From assembly GCA_902765035.1 (NCBI GenBank), contig CACWYF010000242.1, positions 1 through 5,318 on the forward strand: a stretch of 5,318 nt of DNA, in the 5' to 3' direction. The position numbers and the translations under genes are program-made. This DNA comes from an uncultured Eubacteriales bacterium. Its GTDB lineage: Bacteria > Bacillota > Clostridia > Peptostreptococcales > Anaerovoracaceae. The notes beneath the pieces are model-generated. The model was not told the DNA's origin. It saw nothing but the letters and a program-made list of their open reading frames with translations, and made no database searches. Position 1 is the first letter of the stretch; every line of letters begins with the position of its first letter. This document shows, one piece after another, positions 1-5,318 of this stretch.

Positions 1-21
1 AAAGGTGCAATACTTGAATAG
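1..21 (+). CDS. Possible last codons of an upstream gene
   Basis: Frame 1 reads Lys-Gly-Ala-Ile-Leu-Glu and then a TAG stop at 19-21. If this is the tail of a real gene, it ends 42 nt before the leuA start, so leuA would be an internal gene of a longer operon; in clostridia the usual neighbour would be an ilv gene. Six codons are too few to identify a product, and another frame (from base 2) also stays open until the TAG at 53-55, so this is only a suggestion. Confidence 0.25.
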   Translation, partial: KGAILE

Positions 22-27
22 ACAGAG

Positions 28-48
28 GCAGGGCGCCAGCCGCCCTGC
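28..48 (+). other. Perfect 8-bp hairpin upstream of leuA
   Basis: GCAGGGCG at 28-35 pairs without mismatch with CGCCCTGC at 41-48 around the five-base loop CCAGC. The stem is very GC-rich and should be stable in RNA. No run of T follows it (the next bases are agactagagg), so it does not look like an intrinsic terminator. It ends five bases before the leuA ribosome binding site and leaves that site unpaired. It could be an mRNA-processing or stabilising structure between cistrons, or simply the end of a larger leader element cut off by the window. The pairing is seen directly; any role is inference. Confidence 0.45.
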
Positions 49-53
49 AGACT

Positions 54-58
54 AGAGG
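54..58 (+). promoter_or_regulatory. Ribosome binding site of leuA
   Basis: AGAGG lies five bases before the ATG at 64. It is a moderate Shine-Dalgarno match and supports this start; the protein it gives begins just ahead of the conserved DTTLRDGEQSPG motif, as is normal for the family. Confidence 0.6.
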
Positions 59-63
59 TAATT

Positions 64-1620
64 ATGGATCAGGTAAAAATTTTTGACACGACATTGAGAG
101 ACGGGGAGCAGTCACCGGGCTGCAGCATGAACCTCCAGGAAAAGATAGAGGTTGCGCACTGTCTCGAGAAACTCAAGGTCGACATTATCGAGGCGGGATT
201 TGCCATCGTATCTCCGGGGGATTTTGAGTCTGTAAAGACCATCGCGGAGAACGTCAAGGACTGTACCGTTGCGAGTCTGGCCCGCTGCAATGTCAAGGAC
301 ATCGACGCAGCATGGGAGGCGGTCAAGGGAGCTGCGGATCCGAGGATCCATGTCTTCATCGCGACTTCTCCTATCCACATGGAGTACAAGCTCAAGATGA
401 CTCCTGACGAGGTTCTTGAGCAGGCAAAACAGATGGTTGCCTATGCCAGAAAGTTCTGCCCGAACATCGAGTTCTCAGCTGAGGACGCGACCAGAAGCGA
501 CATCGAATTTCTCAAGAAGATCACGGCTGTTGCTATCGAGAGCGGTGCGACTACCATCAATCTGCCTGACACCGTAGGATATACCACACCTGAAGAGATG
601 GAATACCTGATCAGAGAGGTGAAGGAGAATGTCCGCGGCGCAGAGAAGGCTGTCTTCTCGGTTCACTGCCACAATGACCTCGGCATGGCTACGGCAAATT
701 CACTTGCCGGAGTACGCGGAGGTGCAAGGCAGATCGAGTGCACCATCAACGGACTCGGTGAGAGAGCCGGCAACACTTCCATGGAGGAAGTAGTAATGGC
801 CCTCAGGACCAGACAGGATGAATTCATGGCGGATACCGGCATTGATGCCACACAGATCCACCGTGCGAGCAAAACTGTCTACAACATCATCGGACAGACT
901 GCTCCGATCAACAAGCCGATCGTAGGAAAGAACGCTTTTGCCCACGAGGCAGGCATACACCAGCACGGAGTTCTTGCCAACAAGAAGACTTACGAGATCA
1001 TGACGCCGGAGTCAGTAGGACTCCATGTCAACAACATCGTTCTCGGCAAGCATTCGGGACGTCACGCTGTTGCAAAGCGTCTTGAAGAGCTCGGATACAC
1101 ACTGACCAGGGAGGAGCTGAACAGCTGTTTCGAAGAATTCAAGATCGTCTGCGACAAGAAGAAAAACATCACTGACGCAGACCTTGAAGCCATAGCTACC
1201 CACAACACAGGTGATATATATACCGATACTGAAGACGGCTACAAGCTCGACTGGTTCCAGGTATCCACAAGCAACTTCACGACTGCGACATGCACCGTAA
1301 GCCTCATCAAAGATGGTGAGAAGTACCAGGATGTAGCTTTGGGAGACGGACCTATCGACGCGGCATACAACGCGATCGACATGATAATGAAGCCGTCAGA
1401 GCATACTTTCGACATCTTCAACATCCACTCGATCTCAGAGGGCAAGGACACACTCGGAGACGTAACGGTCAAGGTAAATGCGCACGGCCGTACATTTACC
1501 GGCAAGGGACTGTCAACGGACATAATCGAAGCCAGCGTCAACGCTTACCTCAAGGCACTCAACAGGCTTGCTGCCTTTGATGCCAAACTCGAGGTTCAGA
1601 GCAAGGCCTCTGAAGCGTAA
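64..1620 (+). CDS. leuA: 2-isopropylmalate synthase
   Basis: Cytosolic enzyme of the first committed step of leucine synthesis: acetyl-CoA plus 2-oxoisovalerate gives 2-isopropylmalate. The 518-residue product is full length (the E. coli enzyme is about 520). Visible in order: the HMGL-like TIM-barrel opening motif DTTLRDGEQSPG at 8-19 (metal ligand Asp13), HCHND at 201-205 (metal ligands His201 and His203), GLGERAGNTS from 230 (Asn237 as a further ligand), HEAGIHQHG at 294-302 and LGKHSGRHA from 327, which mark the linker subdomains, and a C-terminal LeuA dimer domain from about 385 with GPIDAAYNAI near 429-438. That C-terminal domain binds leucine for feedback inhibition in characterised members, so end-product control is likely. 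Presence of this domain and the adjoining leuCDB favour leuA over homocitrate or citramalate synthase. No frameshift or lost key residue is seen. The 3' end is part of a 32-bp duplication. Confidence 0.97.
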   Translation: MDQVKIFDTTLRDGEQSPGCSMNLQEKIEVAHCLEKLKVDIIEAGFAIVSPGDFESVKTIAENVKDCTVASLARCNVKDIDAAWEAVKGAADPRIHVFIATSPIHMEYKLKMTPDEVLEQAKQMVAYARKFCPNIEFSAEDATRSDIEFLKKITAVAIESGATTINLPDTVGYTTPEEMEYLIREVKENVRGAEKAVFSVHCHNDLGMATANSLAGVRGGARQIECTINGLGERAGNTSMEEVVMALRTRQDEFMADTGIDATQIHRASKTVYNIIGQTAPINKPIVGKNAFAHEAGIHQHGVLANKKTYEIMTPESVGLHVNNIVLGKHSGRHAVAKRLEELGYTLTREELNSCFEEFKIVCDKKKNITDADLEAIATHNTGDIYTDTEDGYKLDWFQVSTSNFTTATCTVSLIKDGEKYQDVALGDGPIDAAYNAIDMIMKPSEHTFDIFNIHSISEGKDTLGDVTVKVNAHGRTFTGKGLSTDIIEASVNAYLKALNRLAAFDAKLEVQSKASEA

Positions 1621-1668
1621 CTGAGGCACACAGAAGGGCCGCAGAGGCGCAACTGAGGCACACAGAAG
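1601..1668 (+). repeat. Imperfect 32-bp tandem duplication over the leuA stop
   Basis: The 18-bp word AACTGAGGCACACAGAAG occurs exactly at 1619-1636 and again at 1651-1668, an offset of 32 bases. The 20 bases before each copy also align at that offset (1601-1620 against 1633-1652, 14 of 20 identical), so the duplicated unit includes the last codons of leuA. At the position of the leuA stop TAA (1618-1620) the second copy has CAA (1650-1652). The repeat fills most of the leuA-leuC spacer and ends just before the leuC ribosome binding site. It is most simply explained as an old slippage duplication. Confidence 0.75.
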
Positions 1669-1674
1669 ACCACC

Positions 1675-1684
1675 GGAGAGGGGG
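1675..1684 (+). promoter_or_regulatory. Ribosome binding site of leuC
   Basis: GGAGAGGGGG lies nine bases before the ATG at 1694. Further ATG codons follow at 1700 and 1706, but the protein start [10 protein letters not shown] produced from 1694 is the usual one for this type of LeuC, so 1694 is preferred. Confidence 0.6.
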
Positions 1685-1693
1685 AAAAGAATC

Positions 1694-2935
1694 ATGGGCA
1701 TGACAATGACACAGAAGATCCTGGCCGCACATGCAGGACTGCCTGAAGTGCACGCAGGGGATCTGATCGAAGCCAGGCTCGACATCGTTCTGGGCAACGA
1801 TGTCACTACACCGGTCGCCATCGGAGTGTTTGAAAAGGCCGGTTTCACAGAAGTATTTGATAAAGACAAAATAGTGATCGCTCTTGACCACTACACACCT
1901 TGCAAGGACATAAAGTCCGCAGAGCTGTGCAAGACATCAAGAGACTTTGCGGTAAAGCATAAGATCAGCCATTTCTATGATGTAGGAACTGTAGGCATCG
2001 AGCACGCGCTCCTGCCTGAGCAGGGCATCGTAGGCCCGGGAGACTGCATCATCGGAGCTGACTCACACACCTGCACATACGGAGCGCTCGGAGCTTTCTC
2101 GACAGGAGTCGGTTCAACTGACATGGCAGCAGGAATGGCATCGGGACTCAACTGGTTCAAGGTGCCGCCTGCGATCAAGGTGGAACTGAAGGGTAAGCTG
2201 CAGCCGTTCGTATCGGGCAAGGATGTCATCCTGCACCTGATAGGCGAGATCGGCGTGGACGGAGCTCTGTATAAGTCGCTCGAGTTCGCAGGTGAGGGCG
2301 TTGCCGAACTCAGCATGGATGACAGGTTCACCATTTCCAATATGGCTATCGAGGCAGGCGGCAAGAACGGAATTTTCCCTGTCGACGGGAAGACCATGGA
2401 ATATGTAAAAGGCAGATTCGAAAGAGAACCTGTGGTATTCGAAGCTGATGCGGATGCTGAATACGAGAGAGTCGTGACGATCGACCTTTCCGAACTCAAG
2501 CCGACAGTATCAATGCCGCATCTTCCATCCAACACTAAGACTGCGGAAGAAGTTGCAGGCCTTCATATCGATCAGGTAGTCATCGGATCCTGCACCAACG
2601 GCAGGATAAGATGCATAGTCATCCCTGCTACTCAGGAGATATACCTCAAGTGCATCGAGGAAGGCATCGTAAAGGCCTTCGTAGAGGCAGGCTGCGCCGT
2701 ATCCGCACCTACATGCGGACCGTGCCTGGGAGGACACATGGGAGTCATGGCTGCAGGCGAAAGAGCAGTCGCAACGACCAACAGAAACTTCGTAGGCAGA
2801 ATGGGACACACTGAGAGTGAAGTCATACTGGCAAGCCCTGCTGTAGCAGCAGCTTCGGCAGTTGCAGGATGCGTAGCGGTTCCTGACGCTGCAGAACTTG
2901 AAGCAGAAGAAGTATGCCATCTTGCGCAGGATTAG
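1694..2935 (+). CDS. leuC: 3-isopropylmalate dehydratase large subunit, with an internal deletion
   Basis: Large, [4Fe-4S]-bearing subunit of isopropylmalate isomerase, which with LeuD converts 2-isopropylmalate to 3-isopropylmalate via dehydration and rehydration. The 413-residue product is of the short archaeal/clostridial type (aconitase superfamily, about 420 residues). Seen in order: [10 protein letters not shown] start, [23 protein letters not shown] from about 121, GSCTNGR with cluster ligand Cys300, and [10 protein letters not shown] with ligands Cys341 and Cys344, then [12 protein letters not shown] and [13 protein letters not shown]. Odd: the first-to-second ligand spacing is 41 residues, whereas E. 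coli LeuC (347, 407, 410) and other family members have about 60. After SCTNGRI the protein jumps straight to RCIVIPATQ; the helix normally in between, beginning with an EDLR-like motif, is missing. A tail after the last conserved block ([17 protein letters not shown]) partly restores total length, so length alone hides the loss. All ligands remain, but activity is doubtful. Homoaconitase is a related alternative; the leu context argues for LeuC. Confidence 0.93.
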   Translation: MGMTMTQKILAAHAGLPEVHAGDLIEARLDIVLGNDVTTPVAIGVFEKAGFTEVFDKDKIVIALDHYTPCKDIKSAELCKTSRDFAVKHKISHFYDVGTVGIEHALLPEQGIVGPGDCIIGADSHTCTYGALGAFSTGVGSTDMAAGMASGLNWFKVPPAIKVELKGKLQPFVSGKDVILHLIGEIGVDGALYKSLEFAGEGVAELSMDDRFTISNMAIEAGGKNGIFPVDGKTMEYVKGRFEREPVVFEADADAEYERVVTIDLSELKPTVSMPHLPSNTKTAEEVAGLHIDQVVIGSCTNGRIRCIVIPATQEIYLKCIEEGIVKAFVEAGCAVSAPTCGPCLGGHMGVMAAGERAVATTNRNFVGRMGHTESEVILASPAVAAASAVAGCVAVPDAAELEAEEVCHLAQD

Positions 2936-2942
2936 GAGGTGA
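2934..2942 (+). promoter_or_regulatory. Ribosome binding site of leuD, overlapping the leuC stop
   Basis: AGGAGGTGA is a near-perfect Shine-Dalgarno; its first two bases are the last two of the leuC TAG stop (2933-2935). The core GGAGG ends eight bases before the ATG at 2948. A GTG at 2939 is inside this site and therefore cannot be the real start. The arrangement suggests that leuD is translated by ribosomes finishing leuC, which suits two subunits of one enzyme. Confidence 0.8.
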
Positions 2943-2947
2943 GAGAC

Positions 2948-3439
2948 ATGATCAGAGGAAAAGTATGGAAATTCGGAGATCACGTCGACACTGACGTAAT
3001 CATCCCTGCAAGATATCTCAACGCACCTGAGCCTTCCGAACTGGCAAAGCACTGCATGGAGGACATCGACAGCTCCTTCGCAGGCGCTGTGCAGGCAGGC
3101 GACATAATGGTAGGCGGCTGGAACTTCGGATGCGGATCATCAAGAGAGCACGCGCCGGTCGCGATACAGGCAAGCGGCATCACATGCGTTATCGCTGCGA
3201 GTTTTGCCCGCATCTTCTACAGGAACTCGATCAACATCGGATTCCCAATCCTCGAGTGCCCTGAGGCAAGCGAGGCCATCAGGGCCGGCGACATCGTGAC
3301 AGTGGATACTGAGACCGGAAAGATCACGGATGAGACTACCGGACAGGTATTCGAGGCAAAACCATTCCCGCCATTCATTCAGAAGATCGTAGAAAGCGGC
3401 GGATTACTGCCTTATCTGAAGGAAAAGCAGGGAAAATAG
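2948..3439 (+). CDS. leuD: 3-isopropylmalate dehydratase small subunit
   Basis: Small swivel-domain subunit of isopropylmalate isomerase, partner of LeuC. Starting at ATG 2948 the protein has 163 residues, the normal size for the short clostridial/archaeal type (the proteobacterial type is about 200). The opening MIRGKVWKFGDHVDTDVIIP with the DTDVIIPARYL segment (14-24), GCGSSREHAP at 61-70 (substrate-binding loop), and FARIFYRNSINIGFP around 87-101 are all characteristic. The C-terminal part has the expected second half of the domain, with PFPPFIQKIVESGGLLPYL near the end. It begins 12 nt after the leuC stop and is probably translationally coupled to it. Nothing is missing from this subunit, in contrast to its LeuC partner. 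Confidence 0.96.
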   Translation: MIRGKVWKFGDHVDTDVIIPARYLNAPEPSELAKHCMEDIDSSFAGAVQAGDIMVGGWNFGCGSSREHAPVAIQASGITCVIAASFARIFYRNSINIGFPILECPEASEAIRAGDIVTVDTETGKITDETTGQVFEAKPFPPFIQKIVESGGLLPYLKEKQGK

Positions 3440-3480
3440 CGTAGTTAACGGATATATTTATACCGACAAAATCAACTTTT
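3440..3480 (+). other. AT-rich leuD-leuB spacer with a weak dyad
   Basis: This 41-base stretch has 12 G or C, well below the surrounding genes. It contains an imperfect inverted repeat, CGG-ATATATTTATA-CCG (3449-3465), with only three GC pairs plus a few AT pairs, too weak for a terminator. TATATT at 3453-3458 resembles a -10 box, but no acceptable -35 box lies about 17 bases upstream. I regard it as a plain spacer, with a small chance of an internal promoter. Confidence 0.3.
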
Positions 3481-3484
3481 GAGG
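3481..3484 (+). promoter_or_regulatory. Ribosome binding site of leuB
   Basis: GAGG lies nine bases before ATG 3494. A TTG at 3479 in the same frame overlaps this site and is rejected as a start; ATG 3494 gives the standard short N-terminus MKYNIALVPGDGIGPE. Confidence 0.55.
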
Positions 3485-3493
3485 ACTAAAGAC

Positions 3494-4567
3494 ATGAAAT
3501 ATAACATTGCACTCGTTCCGGGCGACGGTATCGGACCTGAAATAGTCGCTGATGCGGTCGAAGTTCTGGAGAAAACGGCTGAAAAGTTCGGCCATGAGTT
3601 CGTCTTTACCGAATATGCCGCAGGAGGAAATGCGATAGACAAGTTCGGGATCCCGCTTCCGCAGGAGACCGTTGACGGATGTCTTGCAGCTGACAGCGTC
3701 ATGCTCGGAGCGGTCGGCGGCCCTAAGTGGGACAGCCAGCCCAATCATCTGAGACCTGAGAAGGCGCTTCTCGGCCTGAGAAAGGCGCTCGGACTCTATA
3801 CCAATCTGAGACCTGCAAAGATCCAGCCGGCGCTTGCTGATGCATGCGTTCTGAGACCGGATATCGCAGCTAATGGTTTCGACCTGATGATCGTTCGTGA
3901 GCTCACAGGCGGTATATATTTCGGCGACAGGGGCAGAAATGAAGCAGGCGACGAGGCATATGACACCGAGAAGTACAGCGTAGCTGAAGTCGAAAGAGTC
4001 GCAAGGAGAGCTTTTGAGACAGCCAGAAAGCGCAGAGGACATGTCACAAGCGTTGATAAGGCCAATGTCCTGGAGTCTTCAAGGCTCTGGAGAGAGACTG
4101 TTCACAGGCTCGGCGAGACAGAGTATCCGGATGTGAAGCTCGACGATATGTACGTCGACAATGCAGCAATGCAGATCATCAGAGATCCTTCGTTCTTCGA
4201 CGTCATCGTGACATCCAACATGTTCGGAGACATCCTCTCAGACGAGGCTTCGCAGGTAACAGGCTCCATCGGACTTCTTGCATCGGCGTCACTCGGCGAG
4301 ACATCCAGAGGCATGTATGAGCCTATCCATGGCTCAGCGCCTGACATCGCCGGAACAGGCCTTGCGAATCCGATCGCAACGATCCTGTCGGCAGCCATGA
4401 TGCTGAGGTATTCGTTCGACCTTGCAGAAGAGGCCGACTACATCGAGAACGCAGTTTCCGAAGTCCTTGAAGAAGGATGGAGAACAAGGGATATCAAGGC
4501 GCCTGAAGATGAAACATGGCTGACAGGCAGCCAGATGAAGGACAAGATCCTGGAGCACATGGCATAG
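3494..4567 (+). CDS. leuB: 3-isopropylmalate dehydrogenase
   Basis: NAD+-dependent oxidative decarboxylase of the third leucine-specific step: 3-isopropylmalate to 2-oxo-4-methylpentanoate, in the cytosol and as a homodimer in known members. The 357-residue product is of normal length. Seen in order: the nucleotide-side opening motif PGDGIGPEI at 9-17; the leuB-type loop LLGLRKALGLYTNLRP with substrate arginines Arg96 and Arg106; VRELTGGIY with Arg135 and Tyr142; SVDKANVL with catalytic Lys189; VDNAAMQ with Asp222; FGDILSDEAS with metal ligands Asp246 and Asp250; and the NAD-binding loop EPIHGSAPDIAGTGLANP. The LLGLRKALGLYTNLRP loop and the operon context separate it from isocitrate, tartrate and homoisocitrate dehydrogenases. 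No defect is seen. It is 54 nt from leuD, the longest gap after that between leuA and leuC. Confidence 0.97.
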   Translation: MKYNIALVPGDGIGPEIVADAVEVLEKTAEKFGHEFVFTEYAAGGNAIDKFGIPLPQETVDGCLAADSVMLGAVGGPKWDSQPNHLRPEKALLGLRKALGLYTNLRPAKIQPALADACVLRPDIAANGFDLMIVRELTGGIYFGDRGRNEAGDEAYDTEKYSVAEVERVARRAFETARKRRGHVTSVDKANVLESSRLWRETVHRLGETEYPDVKLDDMYVDNAAMQIIRDPSFFDVIVTSNMFGDILSDEASQVTGSIGLLASASLGETSRGMYEPIHGSAPDIAGTGLANPIATILSAAMMLRYSFDLAEEADYIENAVSEVLEEGWRTRDIKAPEDETWLTGSQMKDKILEHMA

Positions 4568-4589
4568 GCCGGGCTTACGGGACACAATT

Positions 4590-4595
4590 AAGGAG
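4590..4595 (+). promoter_or_regulatory. Ribosome binding site of the DUF815 gene
   Basis: AAGGAG lies five bases before ATG 4601 and supports that start. The spacer from leuB is only 33 nt and shows no terminator-like hairpin, so read-through from the leu genes into this gene is likely. Confidence 0.7.
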
Positions 4596-4600
4596 CATAA

Positions 4601-5318
4601 ATGTCTGATTTCAGATTTCTATTCTACAGTGATGAGGGACAGATAAATACGGACTGGCACGACACTCTTGCCGTGATCCGTTATGCTGCAGCCGGAGCAC
4701 CTGCGCAGAAACAGGTCATGGTGGACGCATACGGCAAAGTCCGCACTATCACCGAACGCGGAAGCAAGACGAAGAGCGCGGCTGTACCGGTTCAGGCTGA
4801 TCCTGATGCTGCAGATAAGGTGATGAAGCTCACAAGGAGGCTCGTGTCATTCGCTACCGAATTTGCACTGTACGGCAACATATGGCAGCAGTGGATCGCG
4901 TACATGATGATGATGCATGAGAATGCATTCACTCTTACATGCGAGCGAAGACCGGCGGGCAAGACATCGACCATGATGAAGCTCGCGGAGAGAGACTTCG
5001 AGGTGTTCAGGGAACTGATGCATCTGGACCTTGATGCGCTCGGCAAAGCGACAGGCACTGACCTGCTTTCTATGATGGCAAAATACCACATGCCTTTTGC
5101 CCAGGAGTCGGAAAGCGGCACGGGAAAGCAGATCCGCATCCTCAGCAGCAAGCTTGCCACCGCAAGCGATGTCAGGGCATTCGGGGAGATCATCTCGCAG
5201 TATTATGCACAGTACGGCGTCGGGATTTACGGTCTGTACAAGGCCTTCCGAATAGCAGAAGGCGAGGATGCGATGAGGATCGTGCCGGTTACGGACACTG
5301 AGGATGTGACCTTTGACG
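4601..5318 (+). CDS. DUF815-family ATPase, N-terminal part (runs off the window)
   Basis: An open frame of 239 codons without a stop continues past the window end. It is not a leucine gene. I recognise the N-terminal region of clostridial DUF815 proteins, which are about 420-residue P-loop (AAA-like) ATPases of unknown role: the helix-rich block YGNIWQQWIAYMMMMHENAF (91-110, with TLTCE after it), and near the end YGVGIYGLYKAFRI (205-218) followed by IVPVTDTEDVTFD, which in the family leads directly into the LDDLVGYE-type segment just before the Walker A loop. Walker A (GDRGTGKSS-like) and Walker B are therefore expected downstream and cannot be confirmed here. No signal peptide or membrane segment is apparent; the protein is probably cytosolic. 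Four consecutive ATG codons (4904-4915) encode Met102-105 where relatives tend to have leucines. Family assignment is from memory of conserved motifs; the substrate is unknown. Confidence 0.75.
   Translation, partial: MSDFRFLFYSDEGQINTDWHDTLAVIRYAAAGAPAQKQVMVDAYGKVRTITERGSKTKSAAVPVQADPDAADKVMKLTRRLVSFATEFALYGNIWQQWIAYMMMMHENAFTLTCERRPAGKTSTMMKLAERDFEVFRELMHLDLDALGKATGTDLLSMMAKYHMPFAQESESGTGKQIRILSSKLATASDVRAFGEIISQYYAQYGVGIYGLYKAFRIAEGEDAMRIVPVTDTEDVTFD

Noticed and set aside
24..30. Similarity of CAGAGGC before leuA to CAGAGGC in the leuA-leuC repeat
   Set aside because: Seven shared bases are within chance expectation and do not extend.
1..63. Leucine T-box or attenuator leader for the operon
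   Set aside because: No T-box antiterminator sequence (AGGGTGG-like) and no leucine-codon leader peptide is present in the 63 bases available; such an element may lie further upstream.
1975..2535. Long open frame of 186 codons on the - strand inside leuC
   Set aside because: It is wholly antisense to a conserved gene, has a low-complexity serine- and proline-rich translation, and shows no recognisable domain.
2611..2814. Small + strand frame starting at the LeuC deletion point
   Set aside because: I considered it as a sign of a frameshift, but the leuC frame is conserved on both sides of the point, and this alternative translation is basic and meaningless.
2510..3052. Open frame of 180 codons on the - strand across the leuC-leuD junction
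   Set aside because: It is a cysteine- and serine-rich shadow of two well-supported genes on the other strand.
3458..4042. Open frame of 194 codons on the - strand across the leuB start
   Set aside because: It is antisense to highly conserved leuB coding sequence, and its translation resembles no family.
4943..4969. Walker A look-alike RRPAGKTS in the DUF815 gene (residues 116-123)
   Set aside because: The glycine needed five residues before GK is absent (Glu115), and the position is far too early for the family's P-loop.
5102..5131. Second Walker A look-alike SGTGKQ (residues 172-177)
   Set aside because: GK is followed by Gln rather than Ser or Thr, and the first glycine of the motif is missing.

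Overview
The window reads as a leucine-biosynthesis operon, all on the + strand, in the order leuA-leuC-leuD-leuB, followed by the 5' part of an unrelated ATPase gene of the DUF815 family. The likely source is an anaerobic, low-to-mid GC Bacillota, probably Clostridia. The signs are strong AGGAGG-type ribosome binding sites, the short two-subunit (archaeal/clostridial-type) isopropylmalate isomerase, the gene order, frequent AGA/AGG arginine codons and the DUF815 neighbour. This taxonomic call is inference from style, not a database match.

Layout: positions 1-63 hold what may be the last codons of an upstream gene, a perfect 8-bp hairpin and the leuA ribosome binding site. leuA (64-1620) encodes 2-isopropylmalate synthase. 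Its 3' end and the spacer after it carry an imperfect 32-bp tandem duplication. leuC (1694-2935) and leuD (2948-3439) encode the large and small subunits of 3-isopropylmalate dehydratase; the leuD Shine-Dalgarno overlaps the leuC stop. A short AT-rich spacer precedes leuB (3494-4567), 3-isopropylmalate dehydrogenase. After 33 nt, an open frame starts at 4601 and runs off the window end; it looks like the N-terminal domain of a DUF815 P-loop ATPase whose ATP-binding part lies outside.

Together LeuA, LeuCD and LeuB would convert 2-oxoisovalerate plus acetyl-CoA to 2-oxo-4-methylpentanoate, the precursor of leucine. No transaminase, T-box or clear promoter is visible; the operon's control region must lie upstream of position 1.

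The most unusual observation is in LeuC. The segment that normally separates the first iron-sulfur cysteine (in SCTNGR) from the CGPC pair is about 19 residues shorter than in the family (Cys300 to Cys341, 41 residues instead of about 60), while the sequence on both sides is well conserved. This looks like a clean in-frame 57-nt deletion next to the active site, and it raises the question whether this isomerase is functional. I see no convincing sign of a wholly new system in this window.
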